DNA from: Desulfobacterales bacterium
GTDB taxonomy: Bacteria > Desulfobacterota > UBA8473
Assembly: GCA_016209225.1 (NCBI GenBank)
Contig: JACQWO010000073.1
Location: 1-34,276, forward strand
Direction of reading: 5' to 3'
DNA: 34,276 nucleotides
A program made the position numbers and the translations under genes. The notes beneath the pieces were generated by a model. That model saw only the letters and a program-made list of their open reading frames with translations, was not told where the DNA came from and ran no database searches. The first letter of the stretch is position 1. Every line of letters starts with the position of its first letter. This document shows, one piece after another, positions 24,193 through 30,040 of the stretch.

Positions 24193-24687
24193 CTATACCT
24201 CAAAATGCGGATAATCCGGGCGAGACTGACCTTTGCTATTCTTGAAACGTCCGCCCCATTTCAAACTTACGGATTCCCCGATTTTTCCAGCCTCTTCATA
24301 ATCTGTGATTTCGTTTTCGTTGACATCGGTCTTGATGTCCCATGTAGGCTGTCGTTTGCCCCCTAGAATGACAATGTCAAATGCCCGGGCCTTGTCGTTG
24401 TCTGGTTTCCCATCATCAAGGTCTATAATATGGTTAGACTTGAGTGTCCATGTAACCTTGAAAACATTTCTGTCATGGGGAATACTTCCAAGTCCTGCAA
24501 TCTTTCTAAGCGCATTTACATGATCCAGCGATTCTCTGCCCTGGGCATATAGAGCCATCTGTTCACGTATTGTCCTGGCGGTACAGGTGAGGATAAAAGG
24601 GATGCCTGCGTTGTCCATCTTTTCCTTAAAAAGCCAGTACTTCTCCTGCAATTCTGGAACACAATCCTCAATCTTGCGTGATGCCAT
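24193..24687 (-). CDS. Endolysin, M15-type peptidoglycan peptidase
   Basis: 164 residues of the VanY/M15 family (zinc L-alanyl-D-glutamate or D,D-carboxypeptidase type, as in phage T5 endolysin). Zinc ligands are inferred as H86 (SNHIIDLDDG), D104 (KARAFDIVI) and H161 (PDYPHFEV). FILTCTARTIREQMALYAQG (31-50) is the family's N-terminal motif. No signal peptide, so export needs a holin. The ATG overlaps the stop of the upstream selenoprotein frame as TAATG, so the two are translated together. Confidence 0.92.
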   Translation of the reverse strand: MASRKIEDCVPELQEKYWLFKEKMDNAGIPFILTCTARTIREQMALYAQGRESLDHVNALRKIAGLGSIPHDRNVFKVTWTLKSNHIIDLDDGKPDNDKARAFDIVILGGKRQPTWDIKTDVNENEITDYEEAGKIGESVSLKWGGRFKNSKGQSRPDYPHFEV

Positions 24688-24878
24688 TATCTATCCTCTG
24701 TTTCTATTCTTATGTCGGGGGTTGTCTGCACGCTGTAAAATGATGCCTCAGCCAGACCATCGATGGTTGTGATGTCGAAAATCTCCACATCATGCCCGCA
24801 GCCCTTCAAATCATCCGCCAATTTCCTGGCGGATTTGCATTTCGGTCAACTCTGAGAGACGAAGATTTTTATTTGCAT
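24687..24878 (-). CDS. Thioredoxin-fold selenoprotein with UxxC motif (TGA read as Sec)
   Basis: From ATG at 24878 the frame reads MQIKIFVSQS, TGA, PKCKSARKLADDLKGCGHDV and onward to the TAA at 24689-24687; with TGA as selenocysteine it is 63 residues. The TGA (24848-24846) takes the place of the first Cys of a CxxC redox motif at the end of the first beta-strand, and TTPDI (52-56) matches the cis-proline loop of thioredoxin/glutaredoxin folds. DGLAEASFYSV between them is typical of small glutaredoxin-like proteins. A stem-loop follows the TGA at SECIS distance. It may be a redox enzyme of the late operon; it lacks the final helix of longer relatives. The alternative is a Cys-to-TGA mutant. 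A weak GTGGGA site precedes the start. Confidence 0.8.
24813..24834 (-). promoter_or_regulatory. Bacterial SECIS-like stem-loop
   Basis: On the minus strand ATCCGCC (24834-24828) pairs perfectly with GGCGGAT (24819-24813) around the loop AGGAAATT. The loop starts 19 bases after the TGA (18 intervening), inside the 16-37 base window of known bacterial SECIS elements, and has G among its first two loop bases. This would recruit SelB with Sec-tRNA. Confidence 0.75.
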
Positions 24879-24883
24879 ACATT

Positions 24884-24978
24884 TCCCACTTGGAGCACAA
24901 AAAACAACTGAGATCTCATATTCCTTTTCCCACTTTTGCTTGGGTACCCACTCTCTTTTTGGGTGAAACATCCCACTT
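24884..24978. repeat. AAGTGGGA motif, three evenly spaced copies upstream of the late genes
   Basis: Minus-strand AAGTGGGA lies at 24978-24971, 24935-24928 and 24891-24884, spaced 43 and 44 bp, near four helical turns. A related GAGTGGGT overlaps the palindrome TGGGTACCCA (24941-24950). They fill the gap between the early terminator and the first late gene, where the late promoter and its activator site should be. No clear -10/-35 pair is seen. Confidence 0.5.
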
Positions 24979-25010
24979 TTCAAAAAAAATACAAGTTTGC
25001 ATTTTGTACC

Positions 25011-25061
25011 CAAAAAACAAAAAGCCCGCTCCCCGTTGCGGTTGCAACGAAAAGCGGGCTT
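25011..25061 (-). terminator. Strong rho-independent terminator closing the early operon
   Basis: AAGCCCGCT (25022-25030) pairs with AGCGGGCTT (25053-25061), and inside it CGTTGC and GCAACG form a second stem around GGTT. On the minus strand the structure is followed by TTTTTGTTTTTTG (25023-25011). It should stop early transcripts, including com, before the late genes. Confidence 0.88.
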
Positions 25062-25118
25062 CGTAAGCCTCTATTTTCTTATATGGCGATCGAATCGCTC
25101 TAGCTATTATTTAATGAA

Positions 25119-25280
25119 TTAAACTATTCTTTTTAAAAAGTCAACCCTTTTTTGACTATCTCTCTGTTTATCTCCTTGAATATTTTGAATATATCCACAC
25201 TTGGGGCATTTAATCTCTATAGTCTTAGCTTCCCCTTTAAATAAAAGTCTTCCGCACTTCTTACATTTATTCCTTTTCAT
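25119..25280 (-). CDS. com: Com-like zinc-finger translational regulator
   Basis: 53 residues, MKRNKCKKCGRLLFKGEAKT then IEIKCPKCGYIQNIQGDKQR and a basic tail. Two CxxC pairs (C6/C9 and C25/C28) and the LLFKG--K-IEIKCP-CG pattern match Mu Com, a small zinc protein that binds mom mRNA and opens its start site. Here no mom-like gene follows; the gene is followed by the early terminator, and the phage methyltransferase is 23 kb away at the end of the late strand. The gene lies opposite the start region of the secreted plus-strand gene. Confidence 0.85.
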   Translation of the reverse strand: MKRNKCKKCGRLLFKGEAKTIEIKCPKCGYIQNIQGDKQRDSQKRVDFLKRIV

Positions 25281-25296
25281 ATTTGTTTATTCTCTA

Positions 25297-25326
25297 TTGC
25301 GTTTCCCATTATTTCTGATATATATA
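25297..25326 (+). promoter_or_regulatory. Putative promoter of the secreted cargo gene
   Basis: TTGCGT (25297-25302) and TATATA (25319-25324, or 25321-25326) are 16-18 bp apart. Transcription would start at or just before the ATG at 25331. No ribosome binding site is present, so the arrangement repeats that of the small plus-strand gene at 10027. Confidence 0.4.
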
Positions 25327-25330
25327 CTTC

Positions 25331-25696
25331 ATGAAAAAGTTTATTATTGCCATCTTGATAATTCTTCTCAGCGCCACATTCAGCCTCGCAGAAAGAAAGC
25401 ATCCGGAGAAATGGTATCAAAATAAATGGTGTGATGAACATGGTGGACAGGCAGAGGTTGTCCTGTCGGACCGTACCAGGTGCGATTGTCTTACTAGTAC
25501 CCACGCCATTGAGTTTGATTTTGGGAAGAAATGGGCAGAGGCAATCGGGCAGAGCTTGTACTATTCTCTCCAAACAGGCAAAAAAGCAGGTGTCGTCCTG
25601 ATCCTCGAAAACAAAAAGGACTATAAATATTGGATTCGGTTGAATACTACTATCGATCATTTTAACCTGCCTATTGATACGTGGAAAATTGATTAA
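25331..25696 (+). CDS. Secreted PD-(D/E)xK-like protein, plus-strand cargo
   Basis: 121 residues. MKKFIIAILIILLSATFSLA is a signal peptide, probably cut after residue 20. The mature part has THAIEFDFGKKWAEAIGQSL (57-76) and GKKAGVVLIL, a beta-alpha-beta pattern with E61, D63, K66/K67 and Q74-x-x-Y77. This resembles the PD-(D/E)xK nuclease fold and its QxxxY motif; C34, C51 and C53 could form disulphides. It runs against the early operon and overlaps the stop of the facing gene by 4 bp. It is probably expressed in the lysogen and acts in the periplasm or outside. Function is inferred only; the nuclease could be inactive. Confidence 0.7.
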   Translation: MKKFIIAILIILLSATFSLAERKHPEKWYQNKWCDEHGGQAEVVLSDRTRCDCLTSTHAIEFDFGKKWAEAIGQSLYYSLQTGKKAGVVLILENKKDYKYWIRLNTTIDHFNLPIDTWKID

Positions 25697-25842
25697 ATAA
25701 CATCTGCATTGATTTCCCCTTTTGCCATTAAGACAGTTCCCCCGCACTTCGGGCATATTCCTTTTTTCTGAGGAGGTGCTGGTGGTGGTGGAGGTTTTAT
25801 TTGTCCTTTTGATGGCAATGGATTTGATTGTTTTTTACTCAT
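25693..25842 (-). CDS. Proline-rich single zinc-knuckle protein
   Basis: 49 residues from ATG at 25842 (GAGGT seven bases upstream): MSKKQSNPLPSKGQIKPPPP, then PAPPQKKGICPKCGGTVLMA and a short tail. A run of prolines (18-25) links a basic N-terminus to one CPKCGG half of a zinc ribbon, so it may dimerise around zinc. It faces the secreted plus-strand gene and shares its stop region with it. An upstream ATG (25887) would overlap the next gene. No family known. Confidence 0.6.
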   Translation of the reverse strand: MSKKQSNPLPSKGQIKPPPPPAPPQKKGICPKCGGTVLMAKGEINADVI

Positions 25843-25859
25843 TGTTTTTACCTCACAAT

Positions 25860-26105
25860 TCATATCTTCACTATAGACATCACGCATAGATTTTCGGGCA
25901 GCCCGAATTTGCCCTGGAGCATATACGTCACCATTAGAGGGCGTACCCTATGAGTGTATTCCTGTGTCTCAGGGTCCCATTCATGCAGGATCAAGATGTC
26001 TCCTTCATGATAGTCTTTATCGTTTACCCTAATTTCAAAGAGCTTCCTATCATCATGGATAGCCTGAAACTCCTCCGGCCAGCACTTAAGAACGTGTAGG
26101 CTCAT
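25860..26105 (-). CDS. DUF3850 (ASCH/PUA-like) protein
   Basis: 81 residues. MSLHVLKCWPEEFQAIHDDR with KLFEIRVNDKDYHEGDILIL is the signature of DUF3850, a small ASCH/PUA-like beta-barrel fold found in many phages and thought to bind RNA or nucleotides. The ATG at 26105 overlaps the upstream stop (ATGA); an upstream in-frame ATG (26141) lies inside the neighbouring gene. The role in this phage is unknown. Confidence 0.82.
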   Translation of the reverse strand: MSLHVLKCWPEEFQAIHDDRKLFEIRVNDKDYHEGDILILHEWDPETQEYTHRVRPLMVTYMLQGKFGLPENLCVMSIVKI

Positions 26106-26293
26106 ACTAACTTCTCCGACACCCTTGTAATGATATCCCACTGTCCTTTACTGATTATCGTCTTTTCACCATATACGTTAAAGCGTTCAATTATATCCTC
26201 CATAAACCCTTTCTCCCACTTCGTCAGTTCGTCCCAATGCTGATCGATCTCTGATTCCAGTCTTTTCAGCCAGTTATACTCTTTTTGTGTCAT
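26102..26293 (-). CDS. Small early phage protein
   Basis: 63 residues from ATG at 26293 with GAGGT five bases upstream; a TTG two codons earlier is unlikely. The phrase LTKWEKGFMEDIIERFNVYG followed by ISKGQWDIITRVSEKL is common at the ends of phage and plasmid proteins of unknown function, and would be a small helical domain. It is coupled to the DUF3850 gene by ATGA. Confidence 0.65.
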   Translation of the reverse strand: MTQKEYNWLKRLESEIDQHWDELTKWEKGFMEDIIERFNVYGEKTIISKGQWDIITRVSEKLV

Positions 26294-26305
26294 AGCCAAC
26301 CTCTT

Positions 26306-26494
26306 TCAGCAATACATATACCGATATGCATCCTCTTCGTATTCTATGTCTTCCTTTTTTACCCTATCGCCGATAGAAACAACTTTATTCTCCTGTACAA
26401 AGTCATTTATCATATTTTGTAATTTTTTCTTAAAAGCTAGCTTGTTTTCAAAATATTTTTCTTCTAATCCTTTGCCACTTAAATACTTATCCAT
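26306..26494 (-). CDS. Small hypothetical early protein
   Basis: 62 residues, lysine/glutamate-rich and helical in the first 40, with no recognised domain. AGGAGG lies six to seven bases before the ATG, so translation is well supported. The gap to the HNH gene upstream is only 15 bp. Confidence 0.65.
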   Translation of the reverse strand: MDKYLSGKGLEEKYFENKLAFKKKLQNMINDFVQENKVVSIGDRVKKEDIEYEEDAYRYMYC

Positions 26495-26509
26495 TTTTTT
26501 ACCTCCTTA

Positions 26510-27145
26510 CTAAAACCTCTTCACCCTTCGCCTCCGCCGCTTTCCGTCCGTCCTGAACCCTGCCTTCGCCTCCAGCCTTGCCAGAGATAAAACAGATGGT
26601 TTCAGCGCATCCGGTTGATTCTTATAGTCGTGATGATTTATATGTAATAATTCATTTCTTGTTAGCAGAATTAAGTTCTCAGGATCAAAGTTGCGATTGT
26701 TGCTATCCATAAAAGCTACCACATACCCTTCCGGCACCGGACCGTGCTCTTGCTCCCATATCCAGACATGTTTTAGTTTATAACAAGTCGGGGATCCGGT
26801 ATATGGATTTCTTTCAGGTACCTTCATCTCGATGTATCCGTCCTTAGATATCCTTTCCGACCATAACGGCTTACGATTCTGCGGTACATTCCCCTTTTTA
26901 AAACTTGTTCTATTCGCCGTAGTCAGCCCCTTTATGCCTGTATTCCAGGGGATATTCCCCTTTTCAAAACACCCTGTGCGTCCGGAAGTAATTTTATGAT
27001 TACCCAAACAACTCTTAATCTGATTTTCGGTTTTGTCCTCAATAAAACGCTGGTTGAAAAGCTCTGTCAGTTCTCTTTGGGAGTTTTTGGGATAGTATCT
27101 CCGCAGGTACCGTAATTGCTCTGATGTATATATTTTGTTAATCAT
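26510..27145 (-). CDS. HNH endonuclease
   Basis: 211 residues. LKHVWIWEQEHGPVPEGYVV (124-143 region) followed by AFMDSNNRNFDPENLILLTR and NELLHIN is the HNH_3 pattern, with the first His in LKHVWIWE and N in DPENL. The expected second His (usually DH in V-DHIDG) is replaced by AFMD, so catalysis may be altered. The N-terminal part (YTSEQLRYLRRYYPKNSQRELTELF) looks like a SANT/Myb-type DNA-binding domain and the end is a basic tail. It overlaps the upstream gene by 8 bp. It could be a homing-type or packaging-related nuclease. Confidence 0.82.
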   Translation of the reverse strand: MINKIYTSEQLRYLRRYYPKNSQRELTELFNQRFIEDKTENQIKSCLGNHKITSGRTGCFEKGNIPWNTGIKGLTTANRTSFKKGNVPQNRKPLWSERISKDGYIEMKVPERNPYTGSPTCYKLKHVWIWEQEHGPVPEGYVVAFMDSNNRNFDPENLILLTRNELLHINHHDYKNQPDALKPSVLSLARLEAKAGFRTDGKRRRRRVKRF

Positions 27146-27386
27146 CTTCTTTTCTGAGTTCTATACCCAACATTTCCGGCAGTTTGCGTATCCTCATCGT
27201 ATCGTCATATGCCAGTTGTGCATCAAAAACAAGCCTGGCATTGTCGATAATATTTTTGGCTATATTCCCTACAGCCTTGGCTCGCCCGATCTCCTCAATC
27301 AGTTTTTCCCCGACCCTCTCCTCTTCAGACAGACGTTCAATCTGAGCAAAAAGATGATCATTCAGATTAGTCAATTTGTTTTTCAT
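27138..27386 (-). CDS. Small early phage protein, all-helical
   Basis: 82 residues, starting MKNKLTNLNDHLFAQIERLS. Phage proteins with this LN-HLFAQ-ERL start and a GNIAKNIIDNARLVFDAQ core are frequent near early regulators, but their job is unknown to me. It follows the Gam gene in the same strand. Confidence 0.7.
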   Translation of the reverse strand: MKNKLTNLNDHLFAQIERLSEEERVGEKLIEEIGRAKAVGNIAKNIIDNARLVFDAQLAYDDTMRIRKLPEMLGIELRKEDD

Positions 27387-27404
27387 ACTCTCTCCTTTTT
27401 TTTG

Positions 27405-27875
27405 TTATACCCGTCCCCCGTCTTCCGTCTTCATCACCTCATAGCCAAACTTCTCCACCAGCTTCTTTCTCCCGCCGACCATAAACAGCCTCTCCTCCGG
27501 CCACTGCTCGATGACTGCTCTGTCCACACTCTTGGCAATCTTGATAGCCTCGGCAAAACCGTGCTCCTCTATCCTTGCAATTACATCCCTAGGCAAAGTA
27601 ATTTTTCTCTCCTTTGCATACAGCAGTATTCCATTCGCCAGATTAATTTTATCCCTGCCATCGAAGAGCGGCCCCTTGCTATCCTTCATTAGAAAAACGA
27701 TCTCCTTGTCGAGATCAACAAGATGGTCTTTAAGTGCGCCTAGTTCGGTTTCGTATTTTTGCCTGATAGCAGCTACCTCGACCTCTGCATCTCTTTCCCG
27801 CTCGCTGATCCAATCTGTAATTTCTTTGATCTCATGCAGCAGAATGTCTGCTTGTTCCTCCAGATATTTATCCAT
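27405..27875 (-). CDS. gam: Gam-like host-nuclease inhibitor (Ku-like end binding)
   Basis: 156 residues; Mu Gam is somewhat longer. A coiled-coil N-terminus (5-60) leads to the core GRDKINLANGILLYAKERKITLPRDVIARI and EHGFAEAIKIAKSVDRAVIE (in outline), both typical of Mu Gam. Gam binds ends of linear DNA and blocks exonucleases such as RecBCD, and is related to Ku. It lies among early genes downstream of the transposition operon, as in Mu. GAGAGGTAAAAGC precedes the ATG. Confidence 0.93.
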   Translation of the reverse strand: MDKYLEEQADILLHEIKEITDWISERERDAEVEVAAIRQKYETELGALKDHLVDLDKEIVFLMKDSKGPLFDGRDKINLANGILLYAKERKITLPRDVIARIEEHGFAEAIKIAKSVDRAVIEQWPEERLFMVGGRKKLVEKFGYEVMKTEDGGRV

Positions 27876-27890
27876 GCTTTTACCTCTCAG

Positions 27891-28148
27891 CTATACCTTT
27901 ATTTTCGGATCATCATGCGCGTGGCGATCTGCACAGGTCGGAACGGCAATCCATTGCTTACGACGGGCATATTCATCGAGATCTTGCTGACATTCTTCCG
28001 CTGTTTTTCTTGGTGGCATAGAAGGAGTCTTCACTCGATGATATCCCCCTGATCGTGGATTACGTCGCCCGACAATCCACCAGTCCCCCAATCCATGAGT
28101 CACCTCAACAACTGCACCATTGTTGTCAAAATATTTGGTCCAGATCAT
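27891..28148 (-). CDS. Small hypothetical early protein
   Basis: 85 residues, no recognised family. Begins MIWTKYFDNNGAVVEVTHGL and has several Trp and a central SGGYHRVKTPSMPPRKTAEE. It may be a small beta domain followed by a helix. Located between the winged-helix-like gene and gam. Confidence 0.6.
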   Translation of the reverse strand: MIWTKYFDNNGAVVEVTHGLGDWWIVGRRNPRSGGYHRVKTPSMPPRKTAEECQQDLDEYARRKQWIAVPTCADRHAHDDPKIKV

Positions 28149-28157
28149 ATTATGCCC

Positions 28158-28550
28158 TCAACCCTCTATATTCATCTGCATCTGTCCCAGCAGCTCCGCA
28201 ATCCCTATCCGTCTGATTCTCGATTCCATCGAGAGCGCCTTCAGTGCCCGCTGCCTGATCCTGCCGAGGTAGTCCTCCAGCTCCGACCCTGCACTGGCGA
28301 GATAGTACCCGCCTCCATGCTGGCTTGAGTCAGAGCAGATCGCCACACCATCCTTGCGCAGCAGGGTAATGACTGTTCGGAGCAGCCGGGTATCGTTGAT
28401 TCTATGCTCCCATGATTTTCCAAACGCTTCCTGATAAAGCTCTGCCATGCCGATTGCCTTCTCCTTCCCGATATGTCGGGACAGAATGGTCAATATCGCA
28501 ACCTTATGGACGTTTATTATGTTTATCTCTTCGGTTCCCTTCTTTCCCAT
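28158..28550 (-). CDS. Winged-helix-like early phage protein
   Basis: 130 residues. RINDTRLLRTVITLLRKDGV and the following ICSDSSQHGGGYYLASAGSE read as a helix-turn-helix and wing, and the C-terminal helices (LEDYLGRIRQRALKALSMES) are common in phage proteins with this layout. I infer DNA binding; a role in regulation or replication is not shown. It overlaps the preceding small gene by 47 bp. Confidence 0.7.
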   Translation of the reverse strand: MGKKGTEEINIINVHKVAILTILSRHIGKEKAIGMAELYQEAFGKSWEHRINDTRLLRTVITLLRKDGVAICSDSSQHGGGYYLASAGSELEDYLGRIRQRALKALSMESRIRRIGIAELLGQMQMNIEG

Positions 28551-28767
28551 CTCTTTCCCCTTTCCAATTTACGGTATTCAATTCCTTCCATGTCCATATC
28601 TTAAGCCCATATCTTTGCTTTAGAAAATCGGCAGTATCTCTGCATCCTCTCTTGACTTTTTCAAACAGCACTTTTCTTTCCTTTAGTATTTTGCCGTAGG
28701 TGTTGGTTAGCTGATAATCGTTGCCTATATACTCCAATGATATAGGTTCAAGACAGTGCCGGTTCAT
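28504..28767 (-). CDS. Small basic hypothetical protein
   Basis: 87 residues from ATG at 28767 with GGAGG six bases upstream. Rich in K and R, with LTNTYGKILKERKVLFEKVK in the centre and a KERDGKEGNRRDK-like tail. It begins 10 bp after the small membrane gene and overlaps the winged-helix gene by 47 bp. No domain recognised; the earlier ATG at 28806 would overlap the membrane gene. Confidence 0.5.
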   Translation of the reverse strand: MNRHCLEPISLEYIGNDYQLTNTYGKILKERKVLFEKVKRGCRDTADFLKQRYGLKIWTWKELNTVNWKGERDGKEGNRRDKHNKRP

Positions 28768-28777
28768 CCCAGCCCTC

Positions 28778-28921
28778 CTAGTGAAACACCTTAAATGCCC
28801 AGGCATACCCCAGCCCTATGCCAATTACCACGAGTAGAAATGCCCATTTAATCCTGTTGAATATTTTGTTTTCTGAAAAAAGAGCATCTATTAAATCGTC
28901 TATATTTAAAGTATTATTCAT
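28778..28921 (-). CDS. 47-residue single-span membrane protein
   Basis: The frame reads MNNTLNIDDLIDALFSENKI then FNRIKWAFLLVVIGIGLGYA and WAFKVFH. Residues ~25-42 form one membrane span with a short polar N-terminal helix. The ATG overlaps the upstream stop as ATGA, so it is translationally coupled within the early operon. Function unknown. Confidence 0.65.
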   Translation of the reverse strand: MNNTLNIDDLIDALFSENKIFNRIKWAFLLVVIGIGLGYAWAFKVFH

Positions 28922-29112
28922 CTCCGTTCCTCTATCTCTCTGTTGACAATCTCCCACGGCACACCGGTCAGGGCGTGTATCCTGGTCGTCTCTCTGACCG
29001 TATGGGCGGGGTTATTCCCTTCCCTACCGATCATCTTCCTCACCAACGATAAGTCGATGACCTGAGACTCCTTGCCTTTTACCCTCTTTTTGAACATCAA
29101 CAATCTTTTCAT
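28918..29112 (-). CDS. Small hypothetical early protein
   Basis: 64 residues, basic (MKRLLMFKKRVKGKESQVID). RKMIGREGNNPAHTVRETTR then IHALTGVPWEIVNREIEE may be a short helical DNA-binding domain, but no family is recognised. ATGA overlaps join it to genes on both sides. Confidence 0.6.
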   Translation of the reverse strand: MKRLLMFKKRVKGKESQVIDLSLVRKMIGREGNNPAHTVRETTRIHALTGVPWEIVNREIEERR

Positions 29113-29558
29113 GCTACCTCTCCTGCCTCTTCACTCCTTATCTTTTCCAGAATTACGAGCATCCTTTTTAGTTTCCCTATGTCCTTGCACCACTCAATTC
29201 TGTCCGTCCTGCATATTGTTTTACACAATCCGGTTGCTCTCTTTTCCCCATCTCTCATTCGGGCAGCAACCTCCATAATCCTCTCGTGCAATGCCTCAAT
29301 TTGGGTTCCCTTCTCTCCGGTCACTGGGGATTCCTGCCATCCCAGAGATTTGAAATGCCTCACAAGAGATTCCAACCCTTGTAGCGCAAGGTCGCCTGCC
29401 GATTTGACTCGCCAGGGTTTGCCTTCGAGTATCTCTCTGTACATTTCGTCATCAAGACAAAGATCCTTTTTTGCTATATGTATCTTTGCCAGCAACCCTT
29501 TTCTCTGGCGCTGTAACTCATTCTGCGACTTTTTCCCGCCACCATCGATTATGCGCAT
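29109..29558 (-). CDS. gemA: GemA/Gp16-like protein
   Basis: 149 residues from ATG at 29558, which overlaps the upstream stop as TGATG behind GAGGTG. RKGLLAKIHIAKKDLCLDDE (18-37) and YREILEG followed by LESLVRHFKSLGW are typical of the Mu Gp16/GemA family, early proteins reported to affect host gene expression and DNA topology. An in-frame ATG at 29633 lies within the upstream gene and gives an N-terminus unlike the family. Confidence 0.88.
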   Translation of the reverse strand: MRIIDGGGKKSQNELQRQRKGLLAKIHIAKKDLCLDDEMYREILEGKPWRVKSAGDLALQGLESLVRHFKSLGWQESPVTGEKGTQIEALHERIMEVAARMRDGEKRATGLCKTICRTDRIEWCKDIGKLKRMLVILEKIRSEEAGEVA

Positions 29559-30040
29559 CACATCACCTCGATCTTGAACTTTTCTCTGTTGACGATATTG
29601 TATAGTTGTGTCGCCCCTCTGCCGTGGACACACGGGCGTTTCCCTACTAGATGTATATGCCCATTTTTTTTCAGGTTCCGAATTATCCTGTTAACATAAC
29701 TCGTATTAGAAACACCTGAAATCCGCTGAATATCAGCGGAAGAAAATGCCGATGCTGACACATACATAGCCTTGACTATACGAGGTTTGAGACAGCCCTT
29801 TTTCTCTCTGCGCCAGCCCTGGTTATATTGGTACCTGCCTTTTTTTATTCTCTGTATCTCTCCCCTTTTTACAAAATCTGTGATGACGTTCCTGATCTGC
29901 ATCCTGTCTTTGCCTTTAGCTCTAAGACCGTTACAGACTTCCGGGACTGTGAAAATGGATTGTCTGGTGGATACCCAGCACCTTATCCTTTTTGCCAGTC
30001 CTGTTTTAGGTATTGTCGCAGATGTCTTTTGCGAGTTCAT
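29558..30040 (-). CDS. Early DNA-binding protein with two winged-helix-like domains
   Basis: 160 residues. Two similar blocks, residues ~25-70 (FTVPEVCNGLRAKGKDRMQI ... RGEIQRIKKGRYQY) and ~88-150 (SADIQRISGVSNTSYVNRII ... NGHIHLVGKRPCVHGRG), each read as helix-turn-helix plus wing. It is basic. AGAGGT precedes the ATG, which lies 35 bp inside the end of the MuB-like gene. No named family; it probably regulates or accompanies transposition. Confidence 0.7.
   Translation of the reverse strand: MNSQKTSATIPKTGLAKRIRCWVSTRQSIFTVPEVCNGLRAKGKDRMQIRNVITDFVKRGEIQRIKKGRYQYNQGWRREKKGCLKPRIVKAMYVSASAFSSADIQRISGVSNTSYVNRIIRNLKKNGHIHLVGKRPCVHGRGATQLYNIVNREKFKIEVM

Noticed and set aside
24846-24848. TGA as an ordinary stop giving a 10-codon peptide
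   Set aside because: Possible, but the frame beyond it keeps a thioredoxin-like pattern, ends in TAATG overlap with the endolysin and has a hairpin at SECIS distance, so selenocysteine explains more.
24928-24978. AAGTGGGA repeats as CRISPR or coding repeats
   Set aside because: Units are only 8 bases and the intervening sequences are AT-rich without an open frame; regulatory sites are more likely.
25277-25756. 159-codon open frame on the minus strand
   Set aside because: It lies opposite the secreted plus-strand gene, covers com in another frame, and has poor composition; the signal peptide and domain pattern favour the plus-strand reading, and com is recognised in its own frame.
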